This document shows positions 29,348-42,012 of a stretch of DNA of 64,000 nucleotides, piece after piece (the first letter of the stretch is position 1; each line of letters starts with the position of its first letter). The position numbers were made by a program, and so were the translations under genes. The DNA is from Halomonas sp. LBP4 (lineage in GTDB: Bacteria; Pseudomonadota; Gammaproteobacteria; Pseudomonadales; Halomonadaceae). Below the pieces are notes generated by a model. The model was not told the origin of the DNA and did no database searches. It saw only the letters and a list, made by a program, of their open reading frames with translations. The stretch spans positions 342,507 to 406,506 of the forward strand of contig NZ_PDOG01000001.1 of the NCBI RefSeq assembly GCF_003202205.1. The letters run 5' to 3'.

Positions 29348-29806
29348 ATGAGTATAAAGGTTAAGCGTCCCAGAGCACAGCCCATGTCCCGGCTGCTGGA
29401 AGGCAGTGGCGAGCTCGGCTCGCTGATGCGCACGGCACGCCTGATCGAGCGAGCCCAGCAGCATCTGCGCGACCACCTCCCCGAGGAGGTCCGCGAGCAC
29501 CTCCATGTGGGCGGCTATCGCGAGGGACGCCTCACCCTGATCACCGACCGCGCCGTCTGGCTGACCTGGCTCCGCTACGAGCAGCGCCGCCTGCTGTCGC
29601 TGCTGCACCAGCTGCCCGGCTTCGAGGCCGTGACCGGCTTCCAGTTCAAGGTGCGCCCGGTGCGGCCCGCGACCGTGCCGCCTCGCCAGGTCCGCCAGCT
29701 TCCCGCCGGGGCCGCCGACGAACTCTCCAGCTGTGCCGCCGACGTGGAGGATCCCCGCCTCAGGCGCGCCCTTGAACGCCTGGCCTCCCACGCCGAGAAG
29801 CCCTGA
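29348..29806 (+). CDS. dciA: DciA/DUF721 replicative helicase loader
   Basis: 152 residues with the DUF721 domain (about 10-110), including LPEEVREHLHVGGYREGRL and the conserved aromatic WLTWLRYEQ. DciA helps load DnaB helicase in bacteria that lack DnaC. The basic N-terminus MSIKVKRPRAQPMSRLL fits DNA or helicase contact. ATG 29348 is chosen because the preceding open part is non-coding in character. Divergent from the secA leader ORF; a GGCCGG-TTG-CCGGCC hairpin (29282-29296) lies in the 107 bp gap. Confidence 0.88.
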   Translation: MSIKVKRPRAQPMSRLLEGSGELGSLMRTARLIERAQQHLRDHLPEEVREHLHVGGYREGRLTLITDRAVWLTWLRYEQRRLLSLLHQLPGFEAVTGFQFKVRPVRPATVPPRQVRQLPAGAADELSSCAADVEDPRLRRALERLASHAEKP

Positions 29807-29856
29807 CGCAGCGCCGACTCGCCGGACAGGCTGCCAAGGGCATCGACCGCTCGCCC

Positions 29857-30075
29857 TCAGGGACTGCGCTTGCGCGCGCGACGCCGCTGCGCCGGGGAAC
29901 CCCTGCGACCGGGCTCCCCGCCGACGGCGCCCAGGCAACCCAACAAGGCACCCGCCCAACAGCACCAGAGCTGGCCGACGACCGGCCACCAGACAAGCGG
30001 CGCTAGCATCGGCTGACGCGTTGCAGCGGCACCACGCCGAACCCGCTCGATGGGGAAGCGAAGAATCTTGGCCAT
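29857..30075 (-). CDS. Small hydrophobic protein of unknown function
   Basis: 72 residues: MAKILRFPIERVRRG, then a hydrophobic segment (about 23-51, PMLAPLVWWPVVGQLWCCWAG and on), then a very basic tail RRGSPAQRRRARKRSP. This looks like a single membrane helix with positive charge on both sides. AGGAGG lies 8 nt before the ATG, a strong ribosome site that decides the start although the frame is open to 30285. It lies after lpxC but is separated by a stem-loop, so it may have its own promoter. I do not recognise the family. Confidence 0.65.
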   Translation of the reverse strand: MAKILRFPIERVRRGAAATRQPMLAPLVWWPVVGQLWCCWAGALLGCLGAVGGEPGRRGSPAQRRRARKRSP

Positions 30076-30271
30076 GATGTCATCCTCCTTGCTATTCAAG
30101 CCGAACCGCCGGCCATCGGATGAGCCAGCGGGAGGGACACTTAACGCCATGCAAGGGGCGCGCCATATGTCATGACAAGGCCACCCGGCAGAGGCCGATG
30201 CTCCTGCCCCGCGGGCGTCGAATGGGCGTTTCTCCCGGGATAGGCGCTCCGCAAGGAGGGAGGCCGGTCGG

Positions 30272-30316
30272 CAAGACGCCGCCACCCGATCGGGTGGCGG
30301 CGTCTTGCCTTGCCTG
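30272..30316 (-). terminator. Stem-loop after lpxC
   Basis: GGCAAGACGCCGCCACCC and GGGTGGCGGCGTCTTGCC form an 18 bp perfect stem around a 4-base loop, 24 bp after the lpxC stop. There is no U-run on the minus strand. It is the likely end of the lpxC transcript and separates it from the small hydrophobic protein gene. Confidence 0.75.
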
Positions 30317-30339
30317 ACTGCCGGAGAGGGGAGCGCGGA

Positions 30340-31251
30340 TCAGGCCATGGCCGGCGCCGCGTAGGAGATCGGGGCGATCTCGGCCTCGTCCTCGAAGGTC
30401 ACCAGCTCATACGCCTCGGGTTGCGCCATCAGCGCCCGGCAGAGCTGGTTGTTGAGGGCGTGGCCCGACTTCACGCCGCGGAACTCGCCGATCAGGCTAT
30501 GGCCGAGCTGGTAGAGGTCACCGATGGCATCGAGCACCTTGTGCTTGACGAACTCGTCGTCGTAGCGCAGCCCGCCCTCGTTCACGATACGGTAGTCATC
30601 GACCACGATGGCGTTGTCGAGGCTGCCACCCAGCGCCAGGTTGTTGGAACGCAGGTGCTCGAGGTCGCGCATGAAGCCGAAGGTGCGCGCCCGGGAAACC
30701 TCCTTGACGAAGGAGGTGGTGGAGAAGTCGACCATGGCGGTCTGCTTCTGGTCCTCGAAGACCGGGTGGTCGAAGTCGATGGAGAAGGAGACCTTGAACC
30801 CCTGATGGGGCAGGAAGATCGCCTCCTTGTCATCCTCGCGCACCACGATCTCGCGCTTGATGCGGATGAACTTCTTGGCCGCCCCCTGCTCGGCGATGCC
30901 CGCCGACTGGATCAGGAACACGAAGGGACCGGCACTCCCGTCCATGATCGGCACCTCGGGGGCGCTGACATCGACGTAGGCGTTGTCGATGCCCAGGCCG
31001 GCGAGTGCCGACATCAGGTGCTCGACGGTGGCGACCCTGGCCCCTCCCGCGGAGAGGGCGGTACACAGGGTGGTGTCGGTGACGTTCTCGGCACGGGCCG
31101 GAATCCGCACCTCGGGATTCAGGTCGGTGCGCACGAAGACGATGCCGGTATCGACCGGTGCCGGCCGCAGGGTCAGGTAGACCTTCTTGCCGGAATGCAG
31201 GCCGACGCCGGTGGCGCGGATGACGTTCTTTAGAGTACGTTGTCTGATCAT
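30340..31251 (-). CDS. lpxC: UDP-3-O-acyl-N-acetylglucosamine deacetylase
   Basis: Zinc enzyme for the committed step of lipid A synthesis. 303 residues (E. coli 305). Zinc ligands H78 ([10 protein letters not shown]), H237 and D241 ([13 protein letters not shown]) and the catalytic histidine H264 (SGHALNN) are all present. The usual ftsZ-lpxC order is kept, and a promoter lies in the 111 bp between them. The C-terminus is short ([11 protein letters not shown]); in E. coli the C-terminal end is read by the FtsH protease, but I cannot judge that here. Confidence 0.96.
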   Translation of the reverse strand: MIRQRTLKNVIRATGVGLHSGKKVYLTLRPAPVDTGIVFVRTDLNPEVRIPARAENVTDTTLCTALSAGGARVATVEHLMSALAGLGIDNAYVDVSAPEVPIMDGSAGPFVFLIQSAGIAEQGAAKKFIRIKREIVVREDDKEAIFLPHQGFKVSFSIDFDHPVFEDQKQTAMVDFSTTSFVKEVSRARTFGFMRDLEHLRSNNLALGGSLDNAIVVDDYRIVNEGGLRYDDEFVKHKVLDAIGDLYQLGHSLIGEFRGVKSGHALNNQLCRALMAQPEAYELVTFEDEAEIAPISYAAPAMA

Positions 31252-31291
31252 GGGCAGTGGCCAGGCAGTTGTTGATTATCAAACACCGTTC

Positions 31292-31320
31292 ACTATAACA
31301 CCGAACGAGTGTTTCAACAA
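31292..31320 (-). promoter_or_regulatory. lpxC promoter
   Basis: On the minus strand TTGTTG (31320-31315), a 17 bp spacer and TATAGT (31297-31292) lie 40 bp before the lpxC ATG in an AT-rich pocket that contrasts with the GC-rich surroundings. This would allow lpxC to be expressed apart from ftsZ, as in other gammaproteobacteria. A seven-A run on the plus strand just upstream gives a T-run that could help end ftsZ transcripts. Confidence 0.6.
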
Positions 31321-31362
31321 AAAAACATCACCCAACCCTGCCCATGCAGCCGAAAGCGCACC

Positions 31363-32538
31363 TCAATCGGCCTGACGGCGCAGGAAGGCCGGGATGTCGA
31401 GGTAATCATCGAGCTCCTGGGACTTGCGCTTCTCCGGACGGGGCTTGGCGGCCTCCTCGGGCTCGGCCGCCCTGGCGGTGGCCTGCTGGCGCATCACCGC
31501 GGGCTGCTGTTGCATCCTGCGGTAGTCACCGGCCTCGCTGCGCTTGGCGGTCTCGCGGGCGGCCGGCTTCTGCTGCTGCCGGCCATCGAGCCCCGCGGCC
31601 ACCACGGTGACCCGCAGCTCGTCGGTCATCTCCATGTCGATGGAGGTACCGACCACGATGGTGGCGTCCTGGGAGGCGAACTCCTGGACGGTGGCACCGA
31701 CATCGTTGAACTCGCCGATGGAGAGGTCCGGGCCGGCGGTGATGTTGACCAGGATACCGCGGGCACCGTGCAGATCGATATCCTCGAGCAGCGGGCTGCG
31801 GATCGCCTTCTCGGCGGCCTCGCGGGCACGATTCTCGCCGGTGGCGCCACCGGTCCCCATCATCGCCATGCCCATCTCGGACATCACCGTGCGCACGTCG
31901 GCGAAGTCGACGTTGATGATGCCGGGGCTGGTGATCAGCTCGGCGATGCCCTGCACGGCGCCGAGCAGCACGTCATTGGCGGCGCTGAAGGCGGTCAGCA
32001 GGCTGGCGCTCTTGCCCAGCACCGAGAGCAGCTTCTCGTTGGGGATGGTGATCAGGGAGTCGACATGCTCGGAGAGCTCCCTCATGCCCTCCTCGGCGGC
32101 ACGCATGCGCTTGGGGCCCTCGAAGGGGAAGGGGCGGGTCACCACGGCAACGGTCAGGATGCCCAGCTCCTTGGCCACCTGAGCCACCACCGGAGCCCCC
32201 CCGGTGCCGGTGCCGCCACCCATCCCGGCGGTGATGAACACCATGTCGGCACCACCGAGCAGCTCGGCGATGCGTTCGCGGTCCTCCATGGCGGCCTGGC
32301 GACCGACATCGGGGTTGGCCCCGGCACCGAGCCCCTTGGTGATCTCGCTGCCGAGCTGGAGTACGGTCTTGGCCGCGACCCGTTTCAGGGCCTGGGCGTC
32401 GGTGTTGGCGCAGATGAACTCCACGCCCTCGATGTTGCTCTCGACCATGTGATTCACGGCATTGCCGCCACCACCGCCGACACCGATCACCTTGATGACC
32501 GCACTGCTTGAGGGTGCGCTATCTACCAGTTCGAACAT
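31363..32538 (-). CDS. ftsZ: Cell division GTPase FtsZ
   Basis: Tubulin-like GTPase that forms the division ring. 391 residues. The tubulin signature GGGTGTG is at 107-113 and the T7 catalytic loop NVDFADV at 209-215. A Gln/Ala-rich linker (about 320-375) leads to the C-terminal peptide [14 protein letters not shown], which binds FtsA, ZipA and other partners. It is the last division gene of the dcw cluster, 34 nt after ftsA. Confidence 0.98.
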   Translation of the reverse strand: MFELVDSAPSSSAVIKVIGVGGGGGNAVNHMVESNIEGVEFICANTDAQALKRVAAKTVLQLGSEITKGLGAGANPDVGRQAAMEDRERIAELLGGADMVFITAGMGGGTGTGGAPVVAQVAKELGILTVAVVTRPFPFEGPKRMRAAEEGMRELSEHVDSLITIPNEKLLSVLGKSASLLTAFSAANDVLLGAVQGIAELITSPGIINVDFADVRTVMSEMGMAMMGTGGATGENRAREAAEKAIRSPLLEDIDLHGARGILVNITAGPDLSIGEFNDVGATVQEFASQDATIVVGTSIDMEMTDELRVTVVAAGLDGRQQQKPAARETAKRSEAGDYRRMQQQPAVMRQQATARAAEPEEAAKPRPEKRKSQELDDYLDIPAFLRRQAD

Positions 32539-32572
32539 ATGCCCCGTCTCCTGGACCGCATCGGCGGCCCTG

Positions 32573-33862
32573 TCAGAAATTTCCTTTCAACCAGCCCTTC
32601 AGCCTGTCCAGCGCCGGAATCCCTTCCCTCAATCCCCGTCGGGAGGCGTCTTCGCGCCTCGGCTGCACCGGGATCACGCCACCTTGTGCCTGTCGACTCA
32701 GCCCCTGACGGGCCTCTCGCAAGGCGTAATGTAGCAAACCGACCCCGGTCGAATAAATCGGATTGCGCACCACGTCGGCGAGCCCCCGCACGTTCTGCGG
32801 GCAGGCAATGCGCACCGGCATGTGGAAGATCTCCTCCGCCAGCTCCACCACGCCCTCCATGCGCGATGTGCCACCGGTAAGCACCACGCCGGCCGCCACC
32901 AGGTCCTCGTAGCCGCTGCGCCGGAGCTCGTCGCGAATCAGGGTGAAGAGCTCCTCGTAGCGCGGCTCGACCACCTCGGCCAGGGACTGGCGGGAGAGGT
33001 CCCGGGCCGGCCGGTCGCCGACGCTCGGCACCTTGATCATCTCGTCGCTGGCCGCCAGTTGGGTCAGGGCGCAGGCATACTTGACCTTGATTTCCTCGGC
33101 ATACTGGGTCGGCGTACGCAGCGCCATGGCAATGTCGTTGGTGACCTGATCGCCGGCGATGGGAATTACCGCCGTGTGGCGGATGGCCCCCTCGGTAAAT
33201 ACCGCGATATCCGTGGTACCGCCACCGATATCGACCATGCAGACGCCCAGTTCACGCTCGTCCTCGGTGAGCACCGCATGGCTCGAGGCCAGCTGCTCGA
33301 GGATGATGGCGTCGACCTCGAGGCCGCAGCGCCGCACGCACTTCTCGATGTTCTGCACCGCATTGAGCGCCGCCGTGACCAGGTGAACCCTGGCCTCCAG
33401 GCGTACGCCGGACATGCCGAGTGGCTCGCGGATGCCGCCCTGGGTGTCGATGGCGAACTCCTGGGGCAGCACATGCAGCACCCGCTGCCCTTCGGAAATC
33501 GCCCGGGCACGGGCCGAATCGATGACGCGGTCGATGTCGGAGGGCGTCACCTCGCGCTCCTTGATCGCCACCACCCCGTCGGAGTTCATCGAACTGATGT
33601 GGCTACCGGCCACCCCGACATAGACGGAGTGGATATCGCAGCCGGCCATCAGCTCGGCCTCCTCCACGGCGCGCTGAATCGATTGCACCGTGGACTCGAT
33701 GTTGATCACCACACCCTTCTTCATGCCCCGGGAGGGGTGTGAGCCGATACCGGCGATCTCGATCCCGCCATCGTCGTTGGGCTGCCCCACGATCGCCACG
33801 ACCTTGGACGTTCCGATATCCAGCCCGACTACCATATTCGACGCATTGGATGGACCTGCCAT
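32573..33862 (-). CDS. ftsA: Cell division protein FtsA
   Basis: Actin-like ATPase that ties FtsZ to the membrane and recruits later division proteins. 429 residues (E. coli 420). The phosphate loop [16 protein letters not shown] is at the N-terminus, [10 protein letters not shown] and [11 protein letters not shown] follow, and the C-terminal amphipathic helix [12 protein letters not shown] is the membrane anchor. ATG 33862 has AGGAG about 12 nt upstream; the frame is open a little further. Unlike the overlapping genes upstream, it is separated from ftsQ by 198 bp holding a TATAAT box. Confidence 0.96.
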   Translation of the reverse strand: MAGPSNASNMVVGLDIGTSKVVAIVGQPNDDGGIEIAGIGSHPSRGMKKGVVINIESTVQSIQRAVEEAELMAGCDIHSVYVGVAGSHISSMNSDGVVAIKEREVTPSDIDRVIDSARARAISEGQRVLHVLPQEFAIDTQGGIREPLGMSGVRLEARVHLVTAALNAVQNIEKCVRRCGLEVDAIILEQLASSHAVLTEDERELGVCMVDIGGGTTDIAVFTEGAIRHTAVIPIAGDQVTNDIAMALRTPTQYAEEIKVKYACALTQLAASDEMIKVPSVGDRPARDLSRQSLAEVVEPRYEELFTLIRDELRRSGYEDLVAAGVVLTGGTSRMEGVVELAEEIFHMPVRIACPQNVRGLADVVRNPIYSTGVGLLHYALREARQGLSRQAQGGVIPVQPRREDASRRGLREGIPALDRLKGWLKGNF

Positions 33863-33934
33863 GAGTCGGGAAATCTCCTCGAACCTGGCCCACAAATAAG
33901 GGGGCGTTTAATCCTGAAAAACAAGCCTGGAGCA

Positions 33935-33940
33935 ATTATA
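33935..33940 (-). promoter_or_regulatory. -10 box of a candidate ftsA-ftsZ promoter
   Basis: A perfect TATAAT on the minus strand in the AT-rich 198 bp gap between ftsQ and ftsA, about 73 bp before the ftsA ATG. No strong -35 hexamer is present at 16-18 bp, so activation or another sigma determinant may be needed. Position fits known internal ftsA/ftsZ promoters of other dcw clusters. Confidence 0.4.
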
Positions 33941-34060
33941 GGAACAACTACGGTTGATCCACCAGCCCATTACGAAAATCAAACTTCACGATACGGCGAT
34001 TTTGCTGCAAAAGAAACATCTCGATCCCCTGCAGCGCGCGCGTCTTCGGCAAAAAAGAGC

Positions 34061-37121
<3,061 letters not shown>

Positions 37122-37179
37122 TCCCAGGCCCCGGCCATGGCGGGGGGGGACGCAGGGGCCGGGTACCGGCCCGGGTGTG

Positions 37180-38268
37180 CTATCGCTCAAAACCTGTCTC
37201 CATGCAGCCGGCCACCAGGCGCTCGACGGCGTCGAGGTGTGCACAGGCGCGTGCCTGCGCCGCCATGGTGGCGAGAGTATCGGGGTCCAGCAGCGTCGTC
37301 AGCCCCTCGGCCAGCGACGCCGCTCTCATCTCCTGTTCGGGCACCAGGCGGGCCGCCCCCCGCTCGACCAGGGCCCGGGCGTTGGCGGTCTGGTGATCGT
37401 CCACCGCATAGGGGAAGGGCACGAAGAGCGCCGGCTTGGCCGCCGCCGCCAGCTCGGCCACGGTGAGCGCGCCGGCCCGGCAGACCACCAGGTCGGCCCA
37501 GTCGTAGGCCCCGGCCATATCGTCGATAAAGGCGGTGACCTCGGCCGTGACGCCCTGCCCACGGTAGGCCTCGCGGGTCGCCGTGTCCTTGTCGCGACCG
37601 GCCTGGTGGCGCACCTCGGGGCGACGGCCCTCGGGCAACGCGGCCAGCGCCCCGGGCAGGGTGTCGTTGAGGGCCCGGGCCCCCAGGGAGCCCCCCACCA
37701 CCAGCAGGCGCAGGGGCCGTCCCGCCATGTCGCCGGCCCGCCTCGGCCGCTCGCCCAGCCTGGCGATCTCGGGCCGCACCGGGTTGCCGATCACCTCGCC
37801 GCGGCCGGGAAAGGCTTGGGGAAAGGCGGCATAGACCCGCCGGGCCAGCCGCGCCAGGGCCCTGTTGGTCAGGCCGGCCACCGCGTTCTGTTCATGGATC
37901 ACCAGCGGTCGACCCGACAGCCAGGCGGCAAGTCCGCCGGGCCCGCTGGCGAAACCGCCCAGGCCCACCACCAGCCGGGGATCATAGGCGCGGATGATGC
38001 GCCAGGCCTGCCATACCGCCCGGGTGAGGTTGAGTGGCGCCAGCAGCCAACCGACGGCGCCGTTGCCGCGCAGCCCCGCCACCGAGATGCGGTGCAGGGG
38101 GATGCCGGCCTCGGGCACCAGGCGGTTCTCGATGCCCCGCGGGCTGCCCAGCCACTCGACCTCGACCCCCTCGGCTGCCAAGCCGCGGGCCAGCGACAGG
38201 GCCGGAATCACATGACCACCGGTGCCCCCGGCCATGATCAGGGCGCGACGCCCCGTGTGCTTGCTCAC
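37180..38268 (-). CDS. murG: Lipid II synthase glycosyltransferase MurG
   Basis: Transfers GlcNAc to lipid I on the cytoplasmic face of the inner membrane. 362 residues (E. coli 355). The N-terminal [16 protein letters not shown] and a second GGSLGA-type motif bind the substrates, and [12 protein letters not shown] is a family block. The frame is open far upstream through ftsW, so the start is inferred: GTG 38268, whose last base overlaps the ftsW stop, gives [15 protein letters not shown], close to E. coli. Confidence 0.95.
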   Translation of the reverse strand: MSKHTGRRALIMAGGTGGHVIPALSLARGLAAEGVEVEWLGSPRGIENRLVPEAGIPLHRISVAGLRGNGAVGWLLAPLNLTRAVWQAWRIIRAYDPRLVVGLGGFASGPGGLAAWLSGRPLVIHEQNAVAGLTNRALARLARRVYAAFPQAFPGRGEVIGNPVRPEIARLGERPRRAGDMAGRPLRLLVVGGSLGARALNDTLPGALAALPEGRRPEVRHQAGRDKDTATREAYRGQGVTAEVTAFIDDMAGAYDWADLVVCRAGALTVAELAAAAKPALFVPFPYAVDDHQTANARALVERGAARLVPEQEMRAASLAEGLTTLLDPDTLATMAAQARACAHLDAVERLVAGCMETGFER

Positions 38269-39491
38269 TAGGCGACTCCTTGCTGGCCGAGACGGGATTC
38301 GCGGGACCGGCCCGGGCCCTGCCGCGAGGCGGTCGGACTGGCCCGGCGCACCGCCTGGCGGGTCTCGATGTCGGCCCTCAACAGCAGCGCCATCATCACG
38401 GCGCTGACCAGCAGACTCGAGCCGCCGTAGCTGAGCAGCGGCAGGGTCAGCCCCTTGGTGGGCAGCATGCCGGTGCTCACCGCGATGTTGATGAAGGCCT
38501 GGGCACCGACCACCAGGGCGATGCCGTAGCTCAGGTAGGCGGCGAAGGGCAGCCTGGCCAGCTCGGCGCGACGCCCCACCGCCAGGGCCCGCCAGATCAA
38601 CAGCGCGAAGAGGCCCACCACCCCGATGGCGCCGAACAGGCCGAGTTCCTCGGCCAATACCGCGAAGACGAAGTCGGTATGGGCCTCGGGCAGGTAGAAG
38701 AGCTTCTGCACGCTGTTGCCGAGCCCCATGCCGAGCCAACTGCCCCGGCCGAAGGCGATCAGCGCCTGGGTCAGCTGGTAGCCGCTGGCGAACTGGTCCG
38801 CCCAGGGGTCGGCGAAGCTGGCCAGGCGCGCCAGGCGATAGGGTTCGGCGATCGCCACGTAGAAACCCGCCAGCCCCACCAGGCCCAGCAACAGCACGAA
38901 ACGCCCCCAGGGGGCGCCGGCCAGCAGTAACATGCCCATCACGCAGCTGGTCATCACCACCACGGCCCCGTAGTCGGGCTCGAGGATCAACAGCAGGGCG
39001 ATCACTGCCATCACCATCAGGGGGCGCAGGAAGGCGCCCCACTGCCGCCTCACCTGGGGCAGGAAGCGCTCCAGGTACCCGGCCAGGTAGGCGATCAGGC
39101 AGAGCTTGACGACTTCCGAGGCCTGGAGGTTGAAGGGCACGCCGGGGATCGAGAGCCAGCGCTTGCTGCCGTTGACCTCGCGCCCCACCAGCAGCACCAG
39201 CAGCAGCAGGGCGATGCCCACCAGCAGCAGGAGTGGCCCGTTGGCCTTCCACCACATCAGCGGCACCCGCAGCATCGGCGCCGCGACCAGCAGCGCCAGC
39301 AGCAGGAAGGCGCCGTGGCGGATACTGAAGTACCAGGTGTTGCCGGTGAGGCTCGAGGCCACCTCGGTGGACGCCGAGGTGACCATCACCCAGCCGATCA
39401 GCATCAGCGACAGGGCCGCCAGCAGCAGCCAGCCGTCGAAGGGCTGATCCCGGGTGGAGAGGCGCTCGCGCCAGCGGGCCAGACGTTTCAT
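38268..39491 (-). CDS. ftsW: Peptidoglycan glycosyltransferase FtsW
   Basis: SEDS-family polymerase acting with FtsI at the septum. 407 residues with ten predicted membrane segments. The SEDS motifs WLSIPGVPFNLQASEV, ILEPDYGAVVV, LPEAHTDFVFAVLAEELG and LLSYGGSSLL are visible; the aspartate in EPDYG is the catalytic-site candidate. ATG 39491 follows GGGGAGGG and overlaps the murD stop by 4 nt, although the frame is open further. Confidence 0.96.
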   Translation of the reverse strand: MKRLARWRERLSTRDQPFDGWLLLAALSLMLIGWVMVTSASTEVASSLTGNTWYFSIRHGAFLLLALLVAAPMLRVPLMWWKANGPLLLLVGIALLLLVLLVGREVNGSKRWLSIPGVPFNLQASEVVKLCLIAYLAGYLERFLPQVRRQWGAFLRPLMVMAVIALLLILEPDYGAVVVMTSCVMGMLLLAGAPWGRFVLLLGLVGLAGFYVAIAEPYRLARLASFADPWADQFASGYQLTQALIAFGRGSWLGMGLGNSVQKLFYLPEAHTDFVFAVLAEELGLFGAIGVVGLFALLIWRALAVGRRAELARLPFAAYLSYGIALVVGAQAFINIAVSTGMLPTKGLTLPLLSYGGSSLLVSAVMMALLLRADIETRQAVRRASPTASRQGPGRSRESRLGQQGVA

Positions 39492-40864
39492 CGTGCCCTC
39501 CCCACCAGCCGGTGCGCCCAACGACGGAACGCCTCGCCCCGCTCCTGGTAGTTGGCGAACTGGTCGAGGCTGGCGCAGGCCGGCGAGAGCAGCACGCAGT
39601 CGCCCGGCTCGGCGATCTCGACGGCCCGGGCCATGGCGGCCTCCAGGTCCGGCACCCGGGTCAGCGGCAACCGCCCCCGTAGCGCCTGCTCCAGGCGCTC
39701 GGCATCCAGGCCGAAGAGGATCGCCTCGCGGCCGTAGCGGGCCAGGGGCTCGGCCAGCGGCCGGAAGTCGGCGCCCTTGCCCACCCCGCCGGCGAGCAGG
39801 ACCAGCCGCCCCTCGAGGGTCGGGCCGAGGCCGGCGATGGCGGCCAGGGTCGCCCCCACGTTGGTGCCCTTGGAGTCGTTGATCCAGCGCACGCCCTCGA
39901 CCTCGGCCACCAGCTCGCCGCGATGCACCAAGCCGGCGAAGCGCTCGAGCACGGCGCGCATGGCGGCCGGCGGCAGCCCGAGGCGGTGGCCCACGGCCAG
40001 CGCCGCCAGGGCATTGGCCTGGTTGTGGCGCCCGGGCAGGCGCACCTCGTCGGCGGGCATCAGCGGCTCGTCGCCGTGCATCAGCCAGTCGCGCCCCTCG
40101 CGGCGCCCGATGCCCCACTCGCCGGCCGCCGGGGGGTGGGTGGTGAAGCGGTCCTGGGCCGGCAGGGGGGCCGCGGGCCAGGTCATGGGATCATCGGCGT
40201 TGACCACGGCATGGCGGGCGCCACGGAAGATGCCGAGCTTGGCGGCCCGGTAGCCGGCCATGTCGCCGTGGCGATCCAGGTGGTCCTCCGAGAGGTTGAG
40301 GAAGACGGCGACCTCGGCGCCCAGCCGCGGCGTGGCCTCCAGCTGGAAGCTCGAGAGCTCCAGCACGTACAGCTCGGCCCCGGGGGCCTCGGCCAGCAGG
40401 TCCAGGGCCGGGGTCCCCAGGTTGCCGCCCACCGCGACACGACGCCCGGCCTCGCGGGCCATCTCGCCGATCAGGGTGGTGACGGTGGACTTGGCGTTGG
40501 AGCCGGTCACGGCGACGATGGGGGCGCGACAGGCGCGCACGAAGAGCGCGATCTCGCCCACCCGCAGCGGCTCGTCGCTGCCCGGCCGGGGGCGGCCGGC
40601 GAGCTCGGCCAGTCCCGGGGTCCGAGGGTCGATTCCCGGGCTGACCACCACCTCCTCGACCTCGGAGAGGTCCAGGTCAGTCAACGGTCCGCAGTGGACC
40701 TCGATCCCCGGATGGGCGGCATGGAAGTCATCCACGCCGGGCGGCACCGCCCGGGTATCGGCGACCATGAAGGGCGTGCCCTGCCGCGTCAGGTGACGGC
40801 AGATGGCGCGACCCGATATCCCGAGCCCGACCACCAGCGTGACTCCCTTCGGCACCTTGACCAT
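39488..40864 (-). CDS. murD: UDP-N-acetylmuramoyl-L-alanine--D-glutamate ligase
   Basis: Adds D-glutamate to the stem peptide. 458 residues (E. coli 438). The P-loop is GSNAKSTV (121-128), a variant of the usual GTNGKST that I recall from Pseudomonas MurD as well. LNLSEDHLDRHGDM and WINDSKGTNVGAT are family motifs. ATG 40864 starts at the conserved VTLVVGLGISGRA block. It lies 56 nt after mraY. Confidence 0.95.
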   Translation of the reverse strand: MVKVPKGVTLVVGLGISGRAICRHLTRQGTPFMVADTRAVPPGVDDFHAAHPGIEVHCGPLTDLDLSEVEEVVVSPGIDPRTPGLAELAGRPRPGSDEPLRVGEIALFVRACRAPIVAVTGSNAKSTVTTLIGEMAREAGRRVAVGGNLGTPALDLLAEAPGAELYVLELSSFQLEATPRLGAEVAVFLNLSEDHLDRHGDMAGYRAAKLGIFRGARHAVVNADDPMTWPAAPLPAQDRFTTHPPAAGEWGIGRREGRDWLMHGDEPLMPADEVRLPGRHNQANALAALAVGHRLGLPPAAMRAVLERFAGLVHRGELVAEVEGVRWINDSKGTNVGATLAAIAGLGPTLEGRLVLLAGGVGKGADFRPLAEPLARYGREAILFGLDAERLEQALRGRLPLTRVPDLEAAMARAVEIAEPGDCVLLSPACASLDQFANYQERGEAFRRWAHRLVGRAR

Positions 40865-40920
40865 GGTTGGCTCCTGGCGTAAGGCGTTGACGATCTCCCC
40901 GCGGGGCTCAGCGAATCCGT

Positions 40921-42003
40921 TCAGCGAACCTTCAGCGTGGCCAGGCCGATCAGCACCAGGACCACGGTGATGATCCAGAAGCGCACGATGACCCGCGGCT
41001 CCGGCCAGCCCTTGAGCTCGTAATGGTGATGCAGCGGCGCCATGCGGAAGATGCGCCGTCCGGTGAGCTTGTAGGAGCCCACCTGGAGGATCACCGAGAC
41101 GGTCTCCATGACGAAGATGCCGCCCATGATGAACAGCACGATCTCCTGACGCACGATCACCGCCACCACGCCCAGCGCCGCGCCCAGGGCCAGGGCCCCC
41201 ACGTCGCCCATGAACACCTGGGCGGGATAGGTGTTGAACCACAAAAAGCCCAGGCCGGCCCCGGCGATGGTGGCGCAGAACACCGCCAGCTCGCCGGCCC
41301 CGGCGATGTTGGGAATCTGCAGGTAGTCGGCGAACACGGCGTTGCCGCTGGCATAGGCGAACACCGCCAGCCCCATGGCCACCAGCACGGTGGGCATGAT
41401 CGCCAGGCCGTCGAGGCCATCGGTGAGGTTCACCGCATTGGAACTGCCGACGATCACCAGGTAGGTGAGCACGAGATAGAATACCCCCAGCGGCAGCACG
41501 ATGTCCTTGAACAGCGGCACGATCAGGCTGGTCTCCGCCGGCTCGACGGCGGTGGCGTAGAGCACGGCCGCCGCCGCCACGCCGATCACCGACTGCCAGA
41601 AGTACTTCCAGCGGGCCGGCAGGCCGCGCGGGTTCTTCTCCACCACCTTGCGGTAGTCATCGACCCAGCCGATGGCACCGAAGCCCAGGGTCACCGCCAG
41701 CACGATCCAGACATAGTGATTGGTGAGGTCCCCCCACAGCAGGGTGCTGACGGCAATGGCCATCAGGATCATGGCGCCGCCCATGGTCGGGGTGCCGGCC
41801 TTGGAGAGGTGTGACTGGGGGCCGTCGTCGCGCACCGCCTGGCCGATCTGGCGCTCCACCAGGCGGCGGATCATCACCGGTCCCAGCCACAGGCAGAGCA
41901 CCAGGGCGGTGATGGTCCCCAGGATCATGCGCAGGGTCAGGTAGTTGAAGACATTGAAGGCGCTGAAGAATTGCGCCAGTAGATTAGCCAGATAAAGCAG
42001 CAT
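40921..42003 (-). CDS. mraY: Phospho-N-acetylmuramoyl-pentapeptide transferase
   Basis: Inner-membrane enzyme that makes lipid I from UDP-MurNAc-pentapeptide and undecaprenyl phosphate. 360 residues, the same as E. coli, with ten membrane helices. Signature segments: [13 protein letters not shown], the aspartate pair in [37 protein letters not shown] and [14 protein letters not shown]. It starts 9 nt after murF. Confidence 0.97.
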   Translation of the reverse strand: MLLYLANLLAQFFSAFNVFNYLTLRMILGTITALVLCLWLGPVMIRRLVERQIGQAVRDDGPQSHLSKAGTPTMGGAMILMAIAVSTLLWGDLTNHYVWIVLAVTLGFGAIGWVDDYRKVVEKNPRGLPARWKYFWQSVIGVAAAAVLYATAVEPAETSLIVPLFKDIVLPLGVFYLVLTYLVIVGSSNAVNLTDGLDGLAIMPTVLVAMGLAVFAYASGNAVFADYLQIPNIAGAGELAVFCATIAGAGLGFLWFNTYPAQVFMGDVGALALGAALGVVAVIVRQEIVLFIMGGIFVMETVSVILQVGSYKLTGRRIFRMAPLHHHYELKGWPEPRVIVRFWIITVVLVLIGLATLKVR

Positions 42004-42012
42004 GTATCGCGT

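Noticed and set aside
37180-40118. Long frames that would extend MurG and FtsW upstream by hundreds of residues
   Set aside because: They run through ftsW and murD in other frames; high GC removes stop codons. Overlapping starts with ribosome sites give normal family lengths.
41023-41814. Open frame antisense to mraY
   Set aside because: His/Gln-rich complement of membrane-protein codons with no ribosome site or family match.
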